Source: Liolophura sinensis
Taxonomy: Eukaryota > Mollusca > Polyplacophora > Chitonida > Chitonidae
Direction of reading: 5' to 3'
Length of the DNA stretch: 64,000 bases
NCBI RefSeq assembly: GCF_032854445.1
Contig: NC_088295.1
Coordinates: 55,407,249-55,471,248, forward strand
Part shown: positions 1-14,354 of the stretch, in pieces
Layout: each line of letters opens with the position of its first letter
Numbering within the stretch: position 1 is the stretch's first letter
Notes under the pieces: model-generated
Told to the model about the DNA's origin: nothing
The model's database searches: none
Seen by the model: only the letters and a program-made list of their open reading frames with translations
Position numbers and translations under genes: made by a program

Positions 1-734
1 GTACATATATATAACAGGCCTGTCTCCTTACAGCCTGCCGCCTTGTGAGGACAAACATGTTACAGTGAAAGGGGAACATCTCAGTAGGCTGCTCAACTGG
101 TTACAACAACACCGTCTACAATCTTACACAGAAAATACACTCCATAGGTATTAAATCAAAAATAGCACATGGTATTAGCATGTCCGTGTGTTTTGATCTC
201 TGCTTTATGATACATGTAATATTCAAACATCCTGGAGGTCATATCCCTTTAATGGCAAAATAAACAGTTAAACCTTAACTTAGAGACACAAATATTAAGG
301 AGTTTACCACTGTAAAAGTCGTAAAGCACAAAACATGTCAGCAAATTATGTCTAAATGTACTCTATTATTTAAGTTATTTTTCAATACCTGAAACAGAGT
401 GCAACATTCTACATGATTCCACCCAATAGAACTATTCCTATTTGAAACAGACCTAAAAAAAAAAAAATAAATAAACACACCCAGCAATCTGTAACAGTTA
501 TTAGATCTGCACCTGTTTATATCATTTATAGAGGACAAAACAATTTCAAATCTCATAAATAACATAAATGCCAAAGACGTGATTACTGTAAACAGAAAAC
601 GACCCATAGGTCTTCACAAAACTGACTTGTGCATATAACATTCCTTGCTCTGACATCTGCATGCTGGGCTTACATGCAAGCACAGACTAAAAGGAGCAGC
701 AGCTATAGTACATCATGTGTAATGTCATGAAACT

Positions 735-788
735 TATTTTGACTTGAATTTTCACCAACTGCAGTTGGTGAAAATTCAAGTCAAAATA
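735..788. repeat. 54-bp perfect palindrome
   Basis: The sequence from 735 to 761 is the exact reverse complement of 762 to 788, with no spacer; the centre is CTGCAG. It can form a 27-bp hairpin or cruciform. It contains no recognisable element ends. Confidence 0.95.
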
Positions 789-2168
789 TTCATGTGCGTT
801 ATGTACACTAAACCCAATATAAATACACAAGGTTTTCCCTCACTAACTTCCATTGTGTATCATAGCTTGTACAGCAGGGCACTTAGTTAGTGAAAAATTC
901 AATGAAATTACATGTGATTTACTGTATTCTACTAAACATGAATGCAATCAGATTTCCTTAATCAAATACTACCTCCCTTCACCTCATACAGATGTTACAG
1001 TCACCCTTCAAGTCAAACTTTGCATTAGAGTTGTAAATAAATAGTTATATCTCCGCAGGAATATCTACTAGAGGAAATAATTTTCCTTATTAACATTACC
1101 AGTAATTTTGTCTGTAGAAGGTAATAGATCTGAGTTAGTCTGGAAGCAGATTTACCTAACCATTACCACTGATACTAATTTCTCTCCAATCTAGTTTTTT
1201 ACTCCAATAGCACATTCAATTAATATTACATGAAAGGCTGAGAGTAAAAAGCTGATCAATCAACTTACACACAGGCCAAGTTTCGTAAGCTCCCCCTCCC
1301 TGCTCTTAAAATCTTGTCCTCCACACAGTAAATAGTCATTTCAGTAGGGGGATAAAAATTGGAGATTTCATTCAAACCTGGAAGAAAGCTTACAAAGGCC
1401 TATCTGAGATCAGGAAACCTGGCCCAAGCTGACAGGTTTCCATGGAAACCCAGCCATTAACACGCAGGTTAATTGGAAGCTGCTGAGCAACTGGACCAAT
1501 TCTGGGGCCACTCCAGGACCATGTGAGTCCACAGACAAAGGCCTGGCCACCTGAAAACCCACTAACAATGAGGCCCAAACTAGTCACAGTCAGCCAGGTA
1601 AATTACACCTTGGGAATTACCTAGAGAGTTGATGGGTTCCCTCCCTGCCTCAGCCTGCAGAGGAGCTGGTGAAGAGACTGAGAGCGCCAGTCCTGACCAG
1701 GCCTTTGTTACAGGAGAGCCAGATAAACTCAATATTCACAGCATATACATGTGGCTGTAGATCCATAAGGACTGACTATGCCAGCCTGGCTTCCCTATGT
1801 AGTGCTTTCCCTCCAAGCCCTACACCACTGGCCTCTCTCTCTCTCTCTATAGCTATATTTAGCCTAGCTCTGAGTCAACTACTTAACAGCTCAAATAAAA
1901 CTCCCTTTATATTTCCTGCTGTATATTAAACTGCACAGCATCTCATAACAATGTAAGTCAAAAGTTGAGAAAAATAACTTCACCTACAATATTAAAGCAT
2001 TTTTCCTCTCATCCATGGTTTTTCTCAGTGAAGCTTGGGGTTTTAACTGGAGTAAAAACAAGCTATAGGGTGTTGAGGGTTGGCTGAGTAGTCAGTCACA
2101 AAGCATAGGGCCTTCCCTGTATACACACTCCAGCATTGCCAGGCTGTGCTGCCACTACACCACATAGC

Positions 2169-2186
2169 CAACACACACACACACAT
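2169..2186. repeat. (CA)n microsatellite
   Basis: Short run of alternating CA dinucleotides inside the ARID1 intron. Confidence 0.8.
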
Positions 2187-5021
2187 AGGCTCAGGCCTAC
2201 AGCCAGCCTTCTACATAATGGGGCCTAAAATATCCCAGGTCATAGAGCTTGCAACAGGATCTGCTAACTTGGTTGACTACTTCTATATAGGCTGTGGGCT
2301 GAAGGCCTCTGCTATAGCTTTAGTCTAGCATAATGTATGCAGTCTGACTGGAGACTAGTTTTTCCACTATAAAAGTCTTATGCTTTCTCACACATTCTCG
2401 CTCTCTCAAAAGAAGGGACTTGAGAAATTTGCCTTGTCTCCCCTTATCCAGCCTAGGGCTTCCCCAGGCGGCACTTTCCAAATATTGTTAATTGGATCCT
2501 CCTTCACCAGATGCCGTTTCTGGAGGCAAATAGACTGGTCCAATTTACATACGCAGGCTGGGCTTGGGCTGAATAAGCAATAAGGGCAGATAAAACGCAC
2601 CCATTTATCAGAGGTTGTCAGGCCGCTGAGATAGGAGGAATGGCCTCCCCAAAGAGAATGAGACCTTCCTAGAAGGATTTATTAGAGGGGGGCTTTGACT
2701 CACAACTGCATTACCCCCTCAGTCAGCCCCCTCACCAAGTCTCCACCCTGACAAGACAGGAAACCCCCCTTAGCCCAACACCACATCAATACAACATTTG
2801 TGCCTGTGGATTTGCTTGCCTGGCCACACATTGTTCCCTGGCTCTATTTAGGCAGCACCTATAATGCTTTATTTATGAGCGCTTCACTATTTGCATAAAG
2901 TAGTCCCGGCAGAGGCTAATGGCAGAGTTACAAAAGGCCACCAAGTGGAACAAGATAAACCTCTGCCCATTTCCACAGTGACTGCCTCTAACAAGCAGCC
3001 CATTTTCCCAGAGTGAGGAAATCCTGAGCCGGGGACTATGTTTCTGCGTAGCCGAGTAATTCTATGTAGAATGTCGTACTCTTCTTTCTCATGGCTAGAG
3101 GCTTCTAATTATGCCAGCTATCTGGGGAGAGCCATCACTCCATGGAGTAACAGGGCCTGGCTTTGATCCCTACACTGGCCTGTAGAAAATCAATACACTG
3201 GGACAAATTAACCAGTATCGTCTGCTAGGCTGCAGCAGCTTGCTATCGCTGTGTAGGCAACCAAGCCAGCCAGGCTGGCGGAAACGCCAGGCTATCTCGC
3301 ACAGCCCACCAGATGCGGCCGACTCCAGCAGTAAACACTCTGGCTAGGAAACCAGTAATGAAGATTCTTCCTCAAGCTCTGACCCACCGGCTGGCGAATC
3401 CAATGCACTGTGGTGTGCCAAGGCCATGGTATTCAGTGGACAGCTGAGTAATGAGGGAACCAGGCAATTCTTAACCTCCCCTACCTGGCCAGCCCCTAAT
3501 TGAACCTTAGCAATATTACCAGGTTCATTATCATAGCATGTAGAAATAATAAACATGCTAGTTATTTACGCCTCAAATGTTTGCACGATACGCCTTAAAA
3601 TTGATTTCACCTTATTCACTTGGTAAGCCACAGATCTATGACGCTAGTCGAAGATACATTAGAGCTGTCTTTGAGTGCTCATTTTCTGACCTAATAAATG
3701 TAATCTTCTCACCAATGAGATCCAACTGTCAACATAACTAAGAATGTGTATAAAAATGAATCGATACTAGCATTTTCAACATATATCACTGTTTCTAATA
3801 CAATGGTGACATTCCAAAACACTTTCTTTCTTATTTAATTCAAGAAATACAAAAGAAGATGTTTTTTTCTTATTAGGACATAAAACACAGAGCGTTAGGT
3901 TTTGTTTGTGATCCAGCACGCTTTAAGCATAGGTCAAATCACATAACTATGTCCTCAACCCTTCTTTGTATGGAAGAGCACTTCTGGGTGAAACCTGATG
4001 GTTTGGCCACCTTAAAGACTTCAACAAAACTACTAATTTGCCTAAGATGTATAGAGTGACACTTCTTATACCTAAATAAAACTCATACACACGTATGGTG
4101 ATGAGGATAAAAAATGGCTACTACATTAAACTTTACATAATCTATACACTTACCCAGTGTACATCTCATACATACATAAATGTATTCATGTATATTTACA
4201 AAATGCAAATTATATCGGATCTAAAATTTTATCCATAAATAGTTTTTGCCCTAAGTTACACATTTTGGCTGATTATATTGATCTTAGATTGATGTTTTGA
4301 AGTTTGCTTGGATGGCTAGATGATGACTCACTGTGAAAATATTTCAGCATCGTAAGTAACATTTTGTAATATTCCATTTTTCTCTAAAAATGCACTTCCT
4401 CGTGCAAATTTTTAGGACAAGTACACAAAAGGTGCACTTAAACATTGTAGATAGAATAATGTAACATATGCTGCATGAATGCAGTTATAAAGTGTACATT
4501 AAATATGCTGTGCTAGCAGCAGTATAATTTAATAGATTTCTATGTGATTAACTGGCTTACCAAGATTAACAACTTGACGTAATCTATCCACGAGGAAAAA
4601 ATACAAGAAAGAAAGATGAAAGAGAGCCAAAACCAAATTAAGTTAGCAAAGAACTAGAACAAAACGTGGACATCCGCTGTTATTAAACACAATGGTACAT
4701 TTTCATCTTCAACTATTGTCATAAAACTGCATTGTTGCCTGAAGCCATGTAGGTGGCTGCTCAATCAGACTGAAATCTTCACTGGGATGTAAGCACAAAA
4801 TGTATATTGTCAACTGAACAGAAGTGAAACAACTGCCCTGAAATGGCCTTACAATAGGCCCAGAGACCTGGAAAACCTTCATCACTGTATAGCCTACACG
4901 CATCGGCCAGTATTCGCCACTGTACATGTACAGGAGGATTTTGTTTTTTTAGCAGTGTAATGTAGGCCTATGCGTGCGAGGCAAAAGTAGGCTCGTCACT
5001 GAGGCATATAGCCTGCTAGCT

Positions 5022-5048
5022 GGCAGGCAGGCAGGCAGGCAGGCAGGC
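5022..5048. repeat. (GGCA)n microsatellite
   Basis: About six and a half perfect GGCA tetranucleotides in the ARID1 intron. Confidence 0.88.
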
Positions 5049-8000
5049 CAGGTCCAGAGCTGCTTCACAAATCAATTGGATCAATCTCTCTGAAACAGCC
5101 GTGTGTCAGCCCTGGGTTACCTCCCATTGTACAGCACTCTCTCATCGCTAATGGCTTAACACAGGATACCCCTCTCCTGGGTTACAACACAGCACCAAAT
5201 ACCTGCACATGTTTGCTTGACATGACCAAAGGGAGATAATGCTCACAGTAGGGAGGACAGCCTGAAATGAGCCGAGACGATCACACCACCTGCACAAAGT
5301 TAGATACCTTCTCTACATACAGGGGTTTGGACATGTGCTATACACACACACAACACTTCTACAATCCAGTGATTGCTAGTCACTTCTTCATCCACATACA
5401 TGCAGCTATGTCAAGTCTCATCTTATTTATACAGGCTACCCTTAGAGATGACGGTGAAGAGACATCTTCATAGTTGCAAATTCGCACAGTGGTGTTCTAC
5501 AGAATCCCTGCAGTTCTTGTCAACAACAGTCAAGCTGGTCCTATATGCGGTGTGTTGAACACAAAGTTAAACATGAAGAAATTTTAAACACAAGACCTAC
5601 ATAAAAATGTATACTGATAAAAATGGATTCCTCAGCCAGCATTAAACGTACAGCACCTGGTAATTTAACTTTTAACATTAACACCCCGGAAAGAGCATAT
5701 GTCAGAAGGACTACTTGTAACCTATATGTACATGTAACAGAGAGTGCCCACCAGTCCGAATCTTCAAATGAAGCTGAATGCAGCCTACCAATAAACCATC
5801 TCTCCACAGTACAACACTGGCTGTATACGGGCCATAATTCTGCTGCTGAACATATGCACATGTACGAGGGTAAAAAAATTATGGAAATTCAACATTTATA
5901 CGCTTTGTAACATCTAAAGCCACTACCCACCACATCTGAGAGTAACAGCTTTAGTTAATTCTCACAGATATCTCCCTTTGTACCTCAGATCATCATTAGA
6001 CATACTATAGAGTGCCATACATGTAAATCAACCTCCAGCCAAGATTGGACATTTGACTACATGAGTACATGTATATCCATTCCTTTCTGTTCTAATCAGG
6101 ATATATTTAAAAGATTCCCATTTTAAAATTACCTGTGTATTTCTTATAAGTTTATAGATCATCAACATAAGAAGCCACCAGTCTTCCTTGCAGAGAAAAT
6201 AAACCAAATGCAGCTATGATAAACTACAGGTAGAACATTTACTGATAAGACAGAAAAAATATTCTCTCAGATGTCCCTTTCAACAAGATGGTAAACGGCT
6301 GATAAGCATGCTGCTAGCCATACCACACTCGCTATCTTTGCCAGTTCCCGAACACTGCCTCTGCAGTACTCCTGGCAGGAACCTCTGCTGTAGCCATTGT
6401 GAAAATGTGTGACCTTCCTCATATTGATCAGACTGAATTATTTAACACATAGAGATAACCTTCCAAGATGAGTCTAAAATAATGACACCTTTTAAAGTGA
6501 CTGCAAATAGCTTGACCAGTTTGCTGTTCAGAATTTGTTGAGATCTTCTACTCAGGGTTTTAATACATGTGCATAAAATTTTGCGATGTGAGATCACGTG
6601 TACATGTATGTTTTAGTTACAAGGGTTGTGAGACAGCTAACTACATCGTAGGCACGTGTACAATAACCAGTATGCATACTAACCTTAAACTTCTAACAGT
6701 GAGTGGGGAAGGGTCTCTACAAAAGTGAATGCTACTGCAAAAAATATTACCTATTCCCTTAGAGTGAATTTCCTTATTTTAATTTATGTTTTAAAGTTGT
6801 ATCTAAGAATATGTTACTTACAGAAGGTTACCAGCATTAATATGGTGGGAAGAAAGCAGGCAGAGCGATGGGGAAACCTATCCTTAACATTGTACACAAT
6901 TAGGTCTAAACATTTCATCATCATTTAAATCATTAATTCACATACTGGATTAAAATTTATGCACATCTGTACAGGAAACCTTACTTCTGAATACACATTT
7001 CTCTGAACCTAACTTTAAATGCTTGGTTTGACATAGATCTGCTGTTGTGGTAAAATTAATAATGCCAGTCAAGCACCTCCCCCACCCCCCCACCACCTCC
7101 TCCAACCTCACCAAAATGGAATTTTAAACATGGCATGTTTCATAAAGACATAAAAATGATGAATTCCAGATATCTTATTCACCCTTCCTCATTCCTGTGG
7201 GTGTGACCAAATGGTCAATTTCACTGCTGTTCTGGACACTGTTAATGTTCTTAAAGCTTCAATGTGGAACCTTTCCCAAGTAAAGTAACTCGTGTCCAAA
7301 CTGTGAAATGTATTGCAATGGCAATTATAACACTTTCATTTTCAAAGAGTCTTGGGCTACACTTAAAGACTGAATAAATAGCCCTGGTGTACCTAGTCAC
7401 TTAGGAGATGAGTACTAGTCATACAACACCAGAGAGTATCACCTGGTTCATTGGACAGCCAAGCCTTAATACCTGCACAAATACTGGTTAAAGCCGATAA
7501 CATCAGCAGCAAAACAAGGACAAGGACAAACGCTGTATCTTGAACACAGCTTTCATGCAGATAAATTATGTCTAGTGATACATGATAAAAAAAGGCTCAG
7601 AAATCAGCAGCTGAGAACTTTATTAAAGATCTGGAGCAAAATGATGGGAAGATAATAATCTACTGTAACCTCACAAAGAGACGAAAGTTTCCGGAATTCA
7701 AATGGTCAGCAAACCACTTCTGGCATTTTTTGGTTTTGTTTTCATATATGTAGTTAGTCATTCAAACCATGAATTTATGTTGACAATTTATGGCATGGAA
7801 CCTATTATTAGCATTAAAATTTAACTCTTCAGTTTATGAATATACACAGTTCTAATTTCACAAGGCCAAATTCAACTGACTTGTGAGTGAAAAATCAGGA
7901 AGGAAGCTGATAAAGCTACTGTAGTGTTAAGACAGGTATGTCTTAAAGGCAAAGTTAAATGATAAGAAACGGAATTGCTTTCTTAGCTTGTAGAAAGAAA

Positions 8001-9024
8001 CCCATTGTATTAAAGCCGTTGTTGTTAGCTTGGGAGGGATAATACGGAAACAAAAGTTTTCTGCCGTTTCCTATTTTTCTGGTGTGATGCCATGCAAGAT
8101 CACTTGATGTCACCCATCACCGACTTACAGCAACAAATGACGTCATACTTCCAAATGCACCTGACATCATTCTAGCATAACTGCCTTATGTCACATCAGC
8201 TTGACTTCAGAAATATTACTACATCACATCAGGAAAATTTTACCGAAATTGCAAAAGATTTTGTTTTTCAGGACTCTCCACTTCTAGGGGTTAAACAGCA
8301 ATATTTAGCGTAATTTTTTTTTTGAACTGAGGTGCTTGCTATATTCCATAGGGTATCCTTTATATCAGTTTAATATTTCAACCTGGCGTTTCTTAGGATT
8401 GAAGTGGCACTTTAACAAAACAACTTTTTTTTATCCTCCCATTATTTACTATTTTAACTAAACGTCTGATATCACCAAACCCCTCTAAACTGCTTACCAC
8501 ATTCTCTTCTTCTCCAGCCACTCCAAATAATAACAGAATAAAAACTGTTTCCCCTCAACGAAAATGCTCTAACTACCAGGACAAGCCTCCTCATTATATA
8601 GTCTTGCTTGTTTTACACATACCAGAGCTCCAATTAATTCTTTCATAATATATGTTCTTGTCACAGCTGCAATGTTGTTGCCCCCCAATTGCCAAACTGA
8701 CCCATAAAATGCTTTCATTTACAGGATGTGTGCTTTTTTTTGTTGTTTTTTTTTCTGAAGACAGTAAAAACAACAATAATGACCCATGAGTCAACATATA
8801 CATATACCTCTTATAATGCTCAGTTAGTTTTACTATAGGTAATTGGTCAGGCTTATGGGTGGCAGAAATAATAATAACTTGACCTCATGAAAATATGAAT
8901 AACACAAAACCAGCTAGATTTGAACACACAGCCTGGACTGAACGAACGTGAAAAACTTCAATACTGATTGCACATTGTAGACAGCAAATTGGTTGGTGGC
9001 TGTCTTAAAATCTAAAATGAAGCT

Positions 9025-11705
9025 TGTACCTGTATGTAAATCCATGCACGCATGATCTAAATACATCTACAGATGTACCGTGTATATTCTCAATGTGTCT
9101 GTTTTCCATGGCCACACATGTACATGTATGTAAACCCATGCACGCATGATCTAAATACATCTACAGATGTACCCGTGTATATTCTCAATGTGTCTGTTTT
9201 CCATGGCACACATGTACATGTATGTAAACCCATGCACGCATGATCTAAATACATCTACAGATGTACCGTGTATATTCTCAATGTGTCTGTTTTCCATGGC
9301 ACATATGTACATGTATATAAACCCATGCAATGATGATCTAAATACATCTACAGATGTGTATATTCTCAATGTGTCTGTTTTCCATGGCACACATGTACAC
9401 GTATGTAAACCCATGCACGCATGATCTAAATACATCTACAGATGTACCGTGTATATTCTCAATGTGTCTGTTTTCCATGGCACACAATGTACATGTATGT
9501 AAACCCATGCACGCATGATCTAAATACATCTACAGATGTACCATGCATATTCTCAATGTGTCTGTTTTCCATTTGCACATAAGTACATGTATGTAAACCC
9601 ATGCAATGATGATCTAAATACATCTACAGATGTGTATATTCTCAATGTGTCTGTTTTCCATGGCACACATGTACATGTATGTAAACCCATGCACGCATGA
9701 TCTAAATACATCTACAATGTACCGTGTATGTTCTCAATGTGTCTGTTTTCCATGGCACATATGTACATGTATGTAAACCCATGCAATGATGATCTAAATA
9801 CATCTACAGATGTGTATATTCTCAATGTGTCTGTTTTTCCATGGCACACATGTACATGTATGTAAACCCATGCACGCATGATCTAAATACATCTACAGAT
9901 GTACCGTGTATATTCTCAATGTGTCTGTTTTCCATGGCACATATGTACATGTATATAAACCCATGCAATGATGATCTAAATACATCTACAGATGTGTATG
10001 TTCTCCAATGTGTCTGTTTTCCATGGCACACATGTACACGTAATGTAAAACCCATGCACGCATGATCTAAATACATCTACAGATGTACCGTGTATATTCT
10101 CATGTGTCTGTTTTCCATGGTACATATGTACATGTATGTAAATCCATGCAATGATGATCTAAATACATCTACAGATGTACCGTGTATGTTCTCAATGTGT
10201 CTGTTTTCCATGGTACATATGTACATGTATGTAAACCCATGCAATGATGATCTAAATACATCTACAGATGTACCGTGTATATTCTCAATGTGTCTGTTTT
10301 CCATGGTACATATGTACATGTATGTAAATCCATGCAATGATGATCTAAATACATCTACAGATGTACCGTGTATGTTCTCAATGTGTCTGTTTTCCATGGT
10401 ACATATGTACATGTATGTAAACCCATGCAATGATGATCTAAATACATCTACAGATGTACCGTGTATATTCTCAATGTGTCTGTTTTCCATGGCACACATG
10501 TACATGTATGTAAACCCATGCACGCATGATCTAAATACATCTACAGATGTACCGTGTATGTTCTCAATGTGTCTGTTTTCCATTTGCACATAAGTACATG
10601 TATGTAAACCCATGCAATGATGATCTAAATACATCTACAGATGTGTATATTCTCAATGTGTCTGTTTTCCATGGCACATATGTACATGTATGTAAACCCA
10701 TGCACGCATGATCTAAATACATCTACAGATGTACCGTGTATGTTCTCAATGTGTCTGTTTTCCATGGCACATATGTACATGTATGTAAACCCATGCAATG
10801 ATGATCTAAATACATCTACAGATGTGTATATTCTCAATGTGTCTGTTTTCCATGGCACACATGTACATGTATGTAAACCCATGCACGCATGATCTAAATA
10901 CATCTACAGATGTACCGTGTATATTCTCAATGTGTCCTGTTTTCCATGGCACATATGTACATGTATATAAACCCATGCAATGATGATCTAAATACATCTA
11001 CAGATGTGTATATTCTCAATGTGTCTGTTTTCCATGGCACACATGTACACGTATGTAAACCATGCACGCATGATCTAAATACATCTACAGATGTACCGTG
11101 TATATTCTCAATGTGTCTGTTTTCCATGGTACATATGTACATGTATGTAAATCCATGCAATGATGATCTAAATACATCTACAGATGTACCGTGTATGTTC
11201 TCAATGTGTCTGTTTTCCATGGTACATATGTACATGTATGTAAACCCATGCAATGATGATCTAAATACATCTACAGATGTACCGTGTATATTCTCAATGT
11301 GTCTGTTTTCCATGGCACACATGTACATGTATATAAACCCATGCAATGATGATCTAAATACATCTACAGATGTACCGTGTATGTTCTCAATGTGTCTGTT
11401 TTCCATGGTACATATGTACATGTATGTAAACCCATGCAATGATGATCTAAATACATCTACAGATGTACCGTGTATATTCTCAATGTGTCTGTTTTCCATG
11501 GCACACATGTACATGTATGTAAACCCATGCACGCATGATCTAAATACATCTACAGATGTACCGTGTATATTCTCAATGTGTCTGTTTTCCACGGCACACA
11601 TGTACATGTATGTAAACCCATGCACGCATGATCTAAATACATCTACAGATGTACCGTGTATATTCTCAATGTGTCTGTTTTCCATCACACACATGTACAC
11701 GTATT
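9025..11705. repeat. 93-bp minisatellite, about 29 copies
   Basis: A tandem array with a full unit of 93 bp. The core gatctaaatacatctaca recurs 29 times, about every 88-94 bp. Two main unit types differ around the core: A units carry 'gcacgcatgatc' and B units 'gcaatgatgatc'. A subset of B units lacks the 5 bases accgt (gatgtgtat instead of gatgtaccgtgtat). Each unit contains the inverted repeat TACATC-TACA-GATGTA and a palindromic catgtacatg. Because 93 is 31 codons, runs of full-length units stay open on both strands. These frames encode nothing recognisable and are not genes. It lies in the ARID1 intron. Confidence 0.97.
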
Positions 11706-11764
11706 TCAACCTCAGGTGGCCACGCGTCCAGTGTAATCTGCTAATGATGCTCTTGGCTATTTGT

Positions 11765-11786
11765 TTATTTATTTATTTATTTATTG
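11765..11786. repeat. (TTTA)n microsatellite
   Basis: About five TTTA tetranucleotides shortly after the minisatellite ends. Confidence 0.8.
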
Positions 11787-14207
11787 TTTCTGCTCTTGAA
11801 ATTAGTCATAAATATAAGTGAACACACTCATGCCTTCAAAACAAAGAAGCAAGCCCATACAAGATATCGATCTCTAGAATGAATCACTAGCAGCCTGTCT
11901 GATAGGTGCAATAAGGTTTGCCAAAGGTAGTGAGAAGAGTGGAAGGGACAGGTGGAGGTACAAGACTCTGATACCCCTACTAATTACATACACAACAACA
12001 ACAGGTTTCATGTGGAGGATAACACTAAGAGATCAATGCATCATATAGAATGTACAACTATTAACTGATTTCAAAATTACAGGGGTAACATACCCACCCA
12101 GTAACCCAATAGCTGTGTAAAACTTTCTCTCTAGGACGTGCCAAGCTTGAAGGTTTAACAGACCATGACAGAAAGAGCAGACAATTCACGCACAATTATC
12201 CCACAGTCCCTACGGTGGTGCTGTCTCGACTTGCATATTGTTACGGCTCTGTTTTAAATATGCAGAGCTTACATAAAATCTCAGGCCAATCGCTCAGTCC
12301 AATCTGACACCTAATTTATGTATGCGCTTCTGAATTAAGGAAAGATCAAGCAGGGCTCTCAAGACCTAGTTGTAGATAAACTTGTGTTTGGCCAGCCTGA
12401 CTACTGCATTATGTATACACCTCTGTTCTGTTCAAGTTCAGGCCACAAAACAAAAAGAAATCTGCCAGAGCTGGGAGTAACAAAGTGTAACTATCTCTTC
12501 TGAACTACATACATCGAAGATACACATAACTGCATCATCCATATATACATAAGCCCGGGATCTATGCCGCGCATGTATACATGTATAGCTGAAGTAGAGG
12601 GAATAGCCTGCAGGCTAGAAATGCAAATGGCTTCACATGGTTAGGTTAGCGTCAGTGTATAGGGTTTAGACAGTGCATGACGGATCTACAGACTAGCCAG
12701 TATAGAAGTGTAGCAAAAACGGGCAGGCTGATTCATGCACCTTATTAGATCCACAGGTGTCATTAGATAGTCCCTTCGAGCAGCTCTGATCTCACAAAGG
12801 TGGATGAAAACTAACGATGAAACAAAATAGGGCCACGTTGTTCGGGCGACTTAAGCGGGGTACACAAAAAACAAATCAGAAGCAGACATATTCATGTGCA
12901 ATTCAGATAGGTAATGTAGATTATTATACTCAGTCCTGCTTGATTACATGAAGTATTTAATTTTCCACCCTCTAACTGGGACAGGCATTTCTATTATTAA
13001 CCCCGAAATGATTGTTCATATATATATCCATACACAGGTGCATAGCTGCACGCGCGTTTCCGACAGTGTAACACCTGACTGGGCCTGAATCAAAAAGTCA
13101 TGTTTTTGGCGTAGCCATTAAGTCATGTCATTATGTATTCATTGTACATCATTGTACATATCTAACTTTCCACTCAGCTTTCATCAGAGATGTTTGGATG
13201 ACTTAATTTACATTGCACAAACGTAGTAAGCAAAAGCATGTAAACTGTTCAAACTTCTTAACACTAAGAAATTTCTTCATTGAGTAGAGTTGGATAGCGG
13301 CAGGTTAACAAGGGCATTTCTAATAATAACACTTAATAACACAATTTAAACTACAGAAACATATCTAAGTTGTTTTTTTTCAATACCTTGGAAGCTATTA
13401 CAGTTAAATATGCAGTAAAACATAGGAGAACGCAAATATTGATTTACTTTACACCTACCTGTATAGCCTGATCAACCTCACTCTTACACTGAAACCATTC
13501 CTGATCACACTAAACAAGGTTACATCGGAATGGCCTCAAAAATAACCAAAAGTATTTTCAAATGGATTTTCACAGCAAAATCAACTACTGTACATGTACA
13601 TACCTAAAAATTATGTCTGTGACTAGAGGTAAGTGACTCTTTTTGGATAGTGATGAGGGTTCTACTGACGTTAGAAATGTGTCTTTTGTTTAGAAGGTAG
13701 AGTGACATACTTGTATGACCATTATTTGTGCCAACATCTGATGAAATAAAAGGAAACTGCGTTGAGATCACCATTTACCTGATAATTAATATTTCAGGCA
13801 AATTCAGTCATTCAATAAAATGCTTTAAATGAAGATCTATACAAATTACGTATCAGGAGGAAGCACAATGTTACATTTGTGGTGAAGAAATAAATCAGAC
13901 AGTTCACCGTCATGAAATTCATCTTGTGACTATTTGTGCCACTAACATCTGTTAATCTCTTCCATCACTTCTGAACTGTTTTCTCGTTCAGTAATCCTGC
14001 TTTATTCCAAATAGATCCCTAATTTGCTACCTTCACATTTGGTGTAATTATATAAAATGGTTCAAGATGTACCACATCTTCTAAATTGGTACCAACAACA
14101 TAATCTCACACTAGATAGTCATTATGTTGTAGCCTAATGGTTTTAATAAACTATTTACAGTCTTCTGTTATCCTGGTTTTTTTACCATGCTTACAAAATT
14201 GTGTGTG

Positions 14208-14354
14208 CTATAGTTTATTTCTTTTAAAGAGTCGCCTATATTCAGTTCTGTGGTAAACTCAGTCATTCTCGCTACCAAAATTGCCCTTAGTCAGTGACAA
14301 GTAACAACACAGAGGGCTGAATGCAGGCGACTCTCTAAAAGAAATAAACTATAG
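14208..14354. mobile_element. MITE-like element with about 40-bp inverted ends
   Basis: The left end (14208 onward) and the reverse complement of the right end (to 14354) agree over about 40 bases with only a few mismatches. Both begin CTATAGTTTATTTCTTTTA, then share GAGTCGCCT and ATTCAG. The element is 147 bp, has no coding capacity, and could fold into one long hairpin. The TA within the terminal CTATAG would fit a TA target duplication, as in Tc1/mariner-derived MITEs, but this is inference. Located in the ARID1 intron. Confidence 0.75.

Noticed and set aside
5541-5910. Overlapping open frames of about 95-106 codons on both strands
   Set aside because: Neither has recognisable similarity, splice context or codon pattern. 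Opposite-strand overlap inside an intron is best explained by chance.
10077-11821. Long open frames on both strands (up to about 300 codons) over the 93-bp array
   Set aside because: The period is a multiple of three with no internal stop in a full unit, which explains both strands. There is no splice context, no family match, and indels break the frame between unit types.
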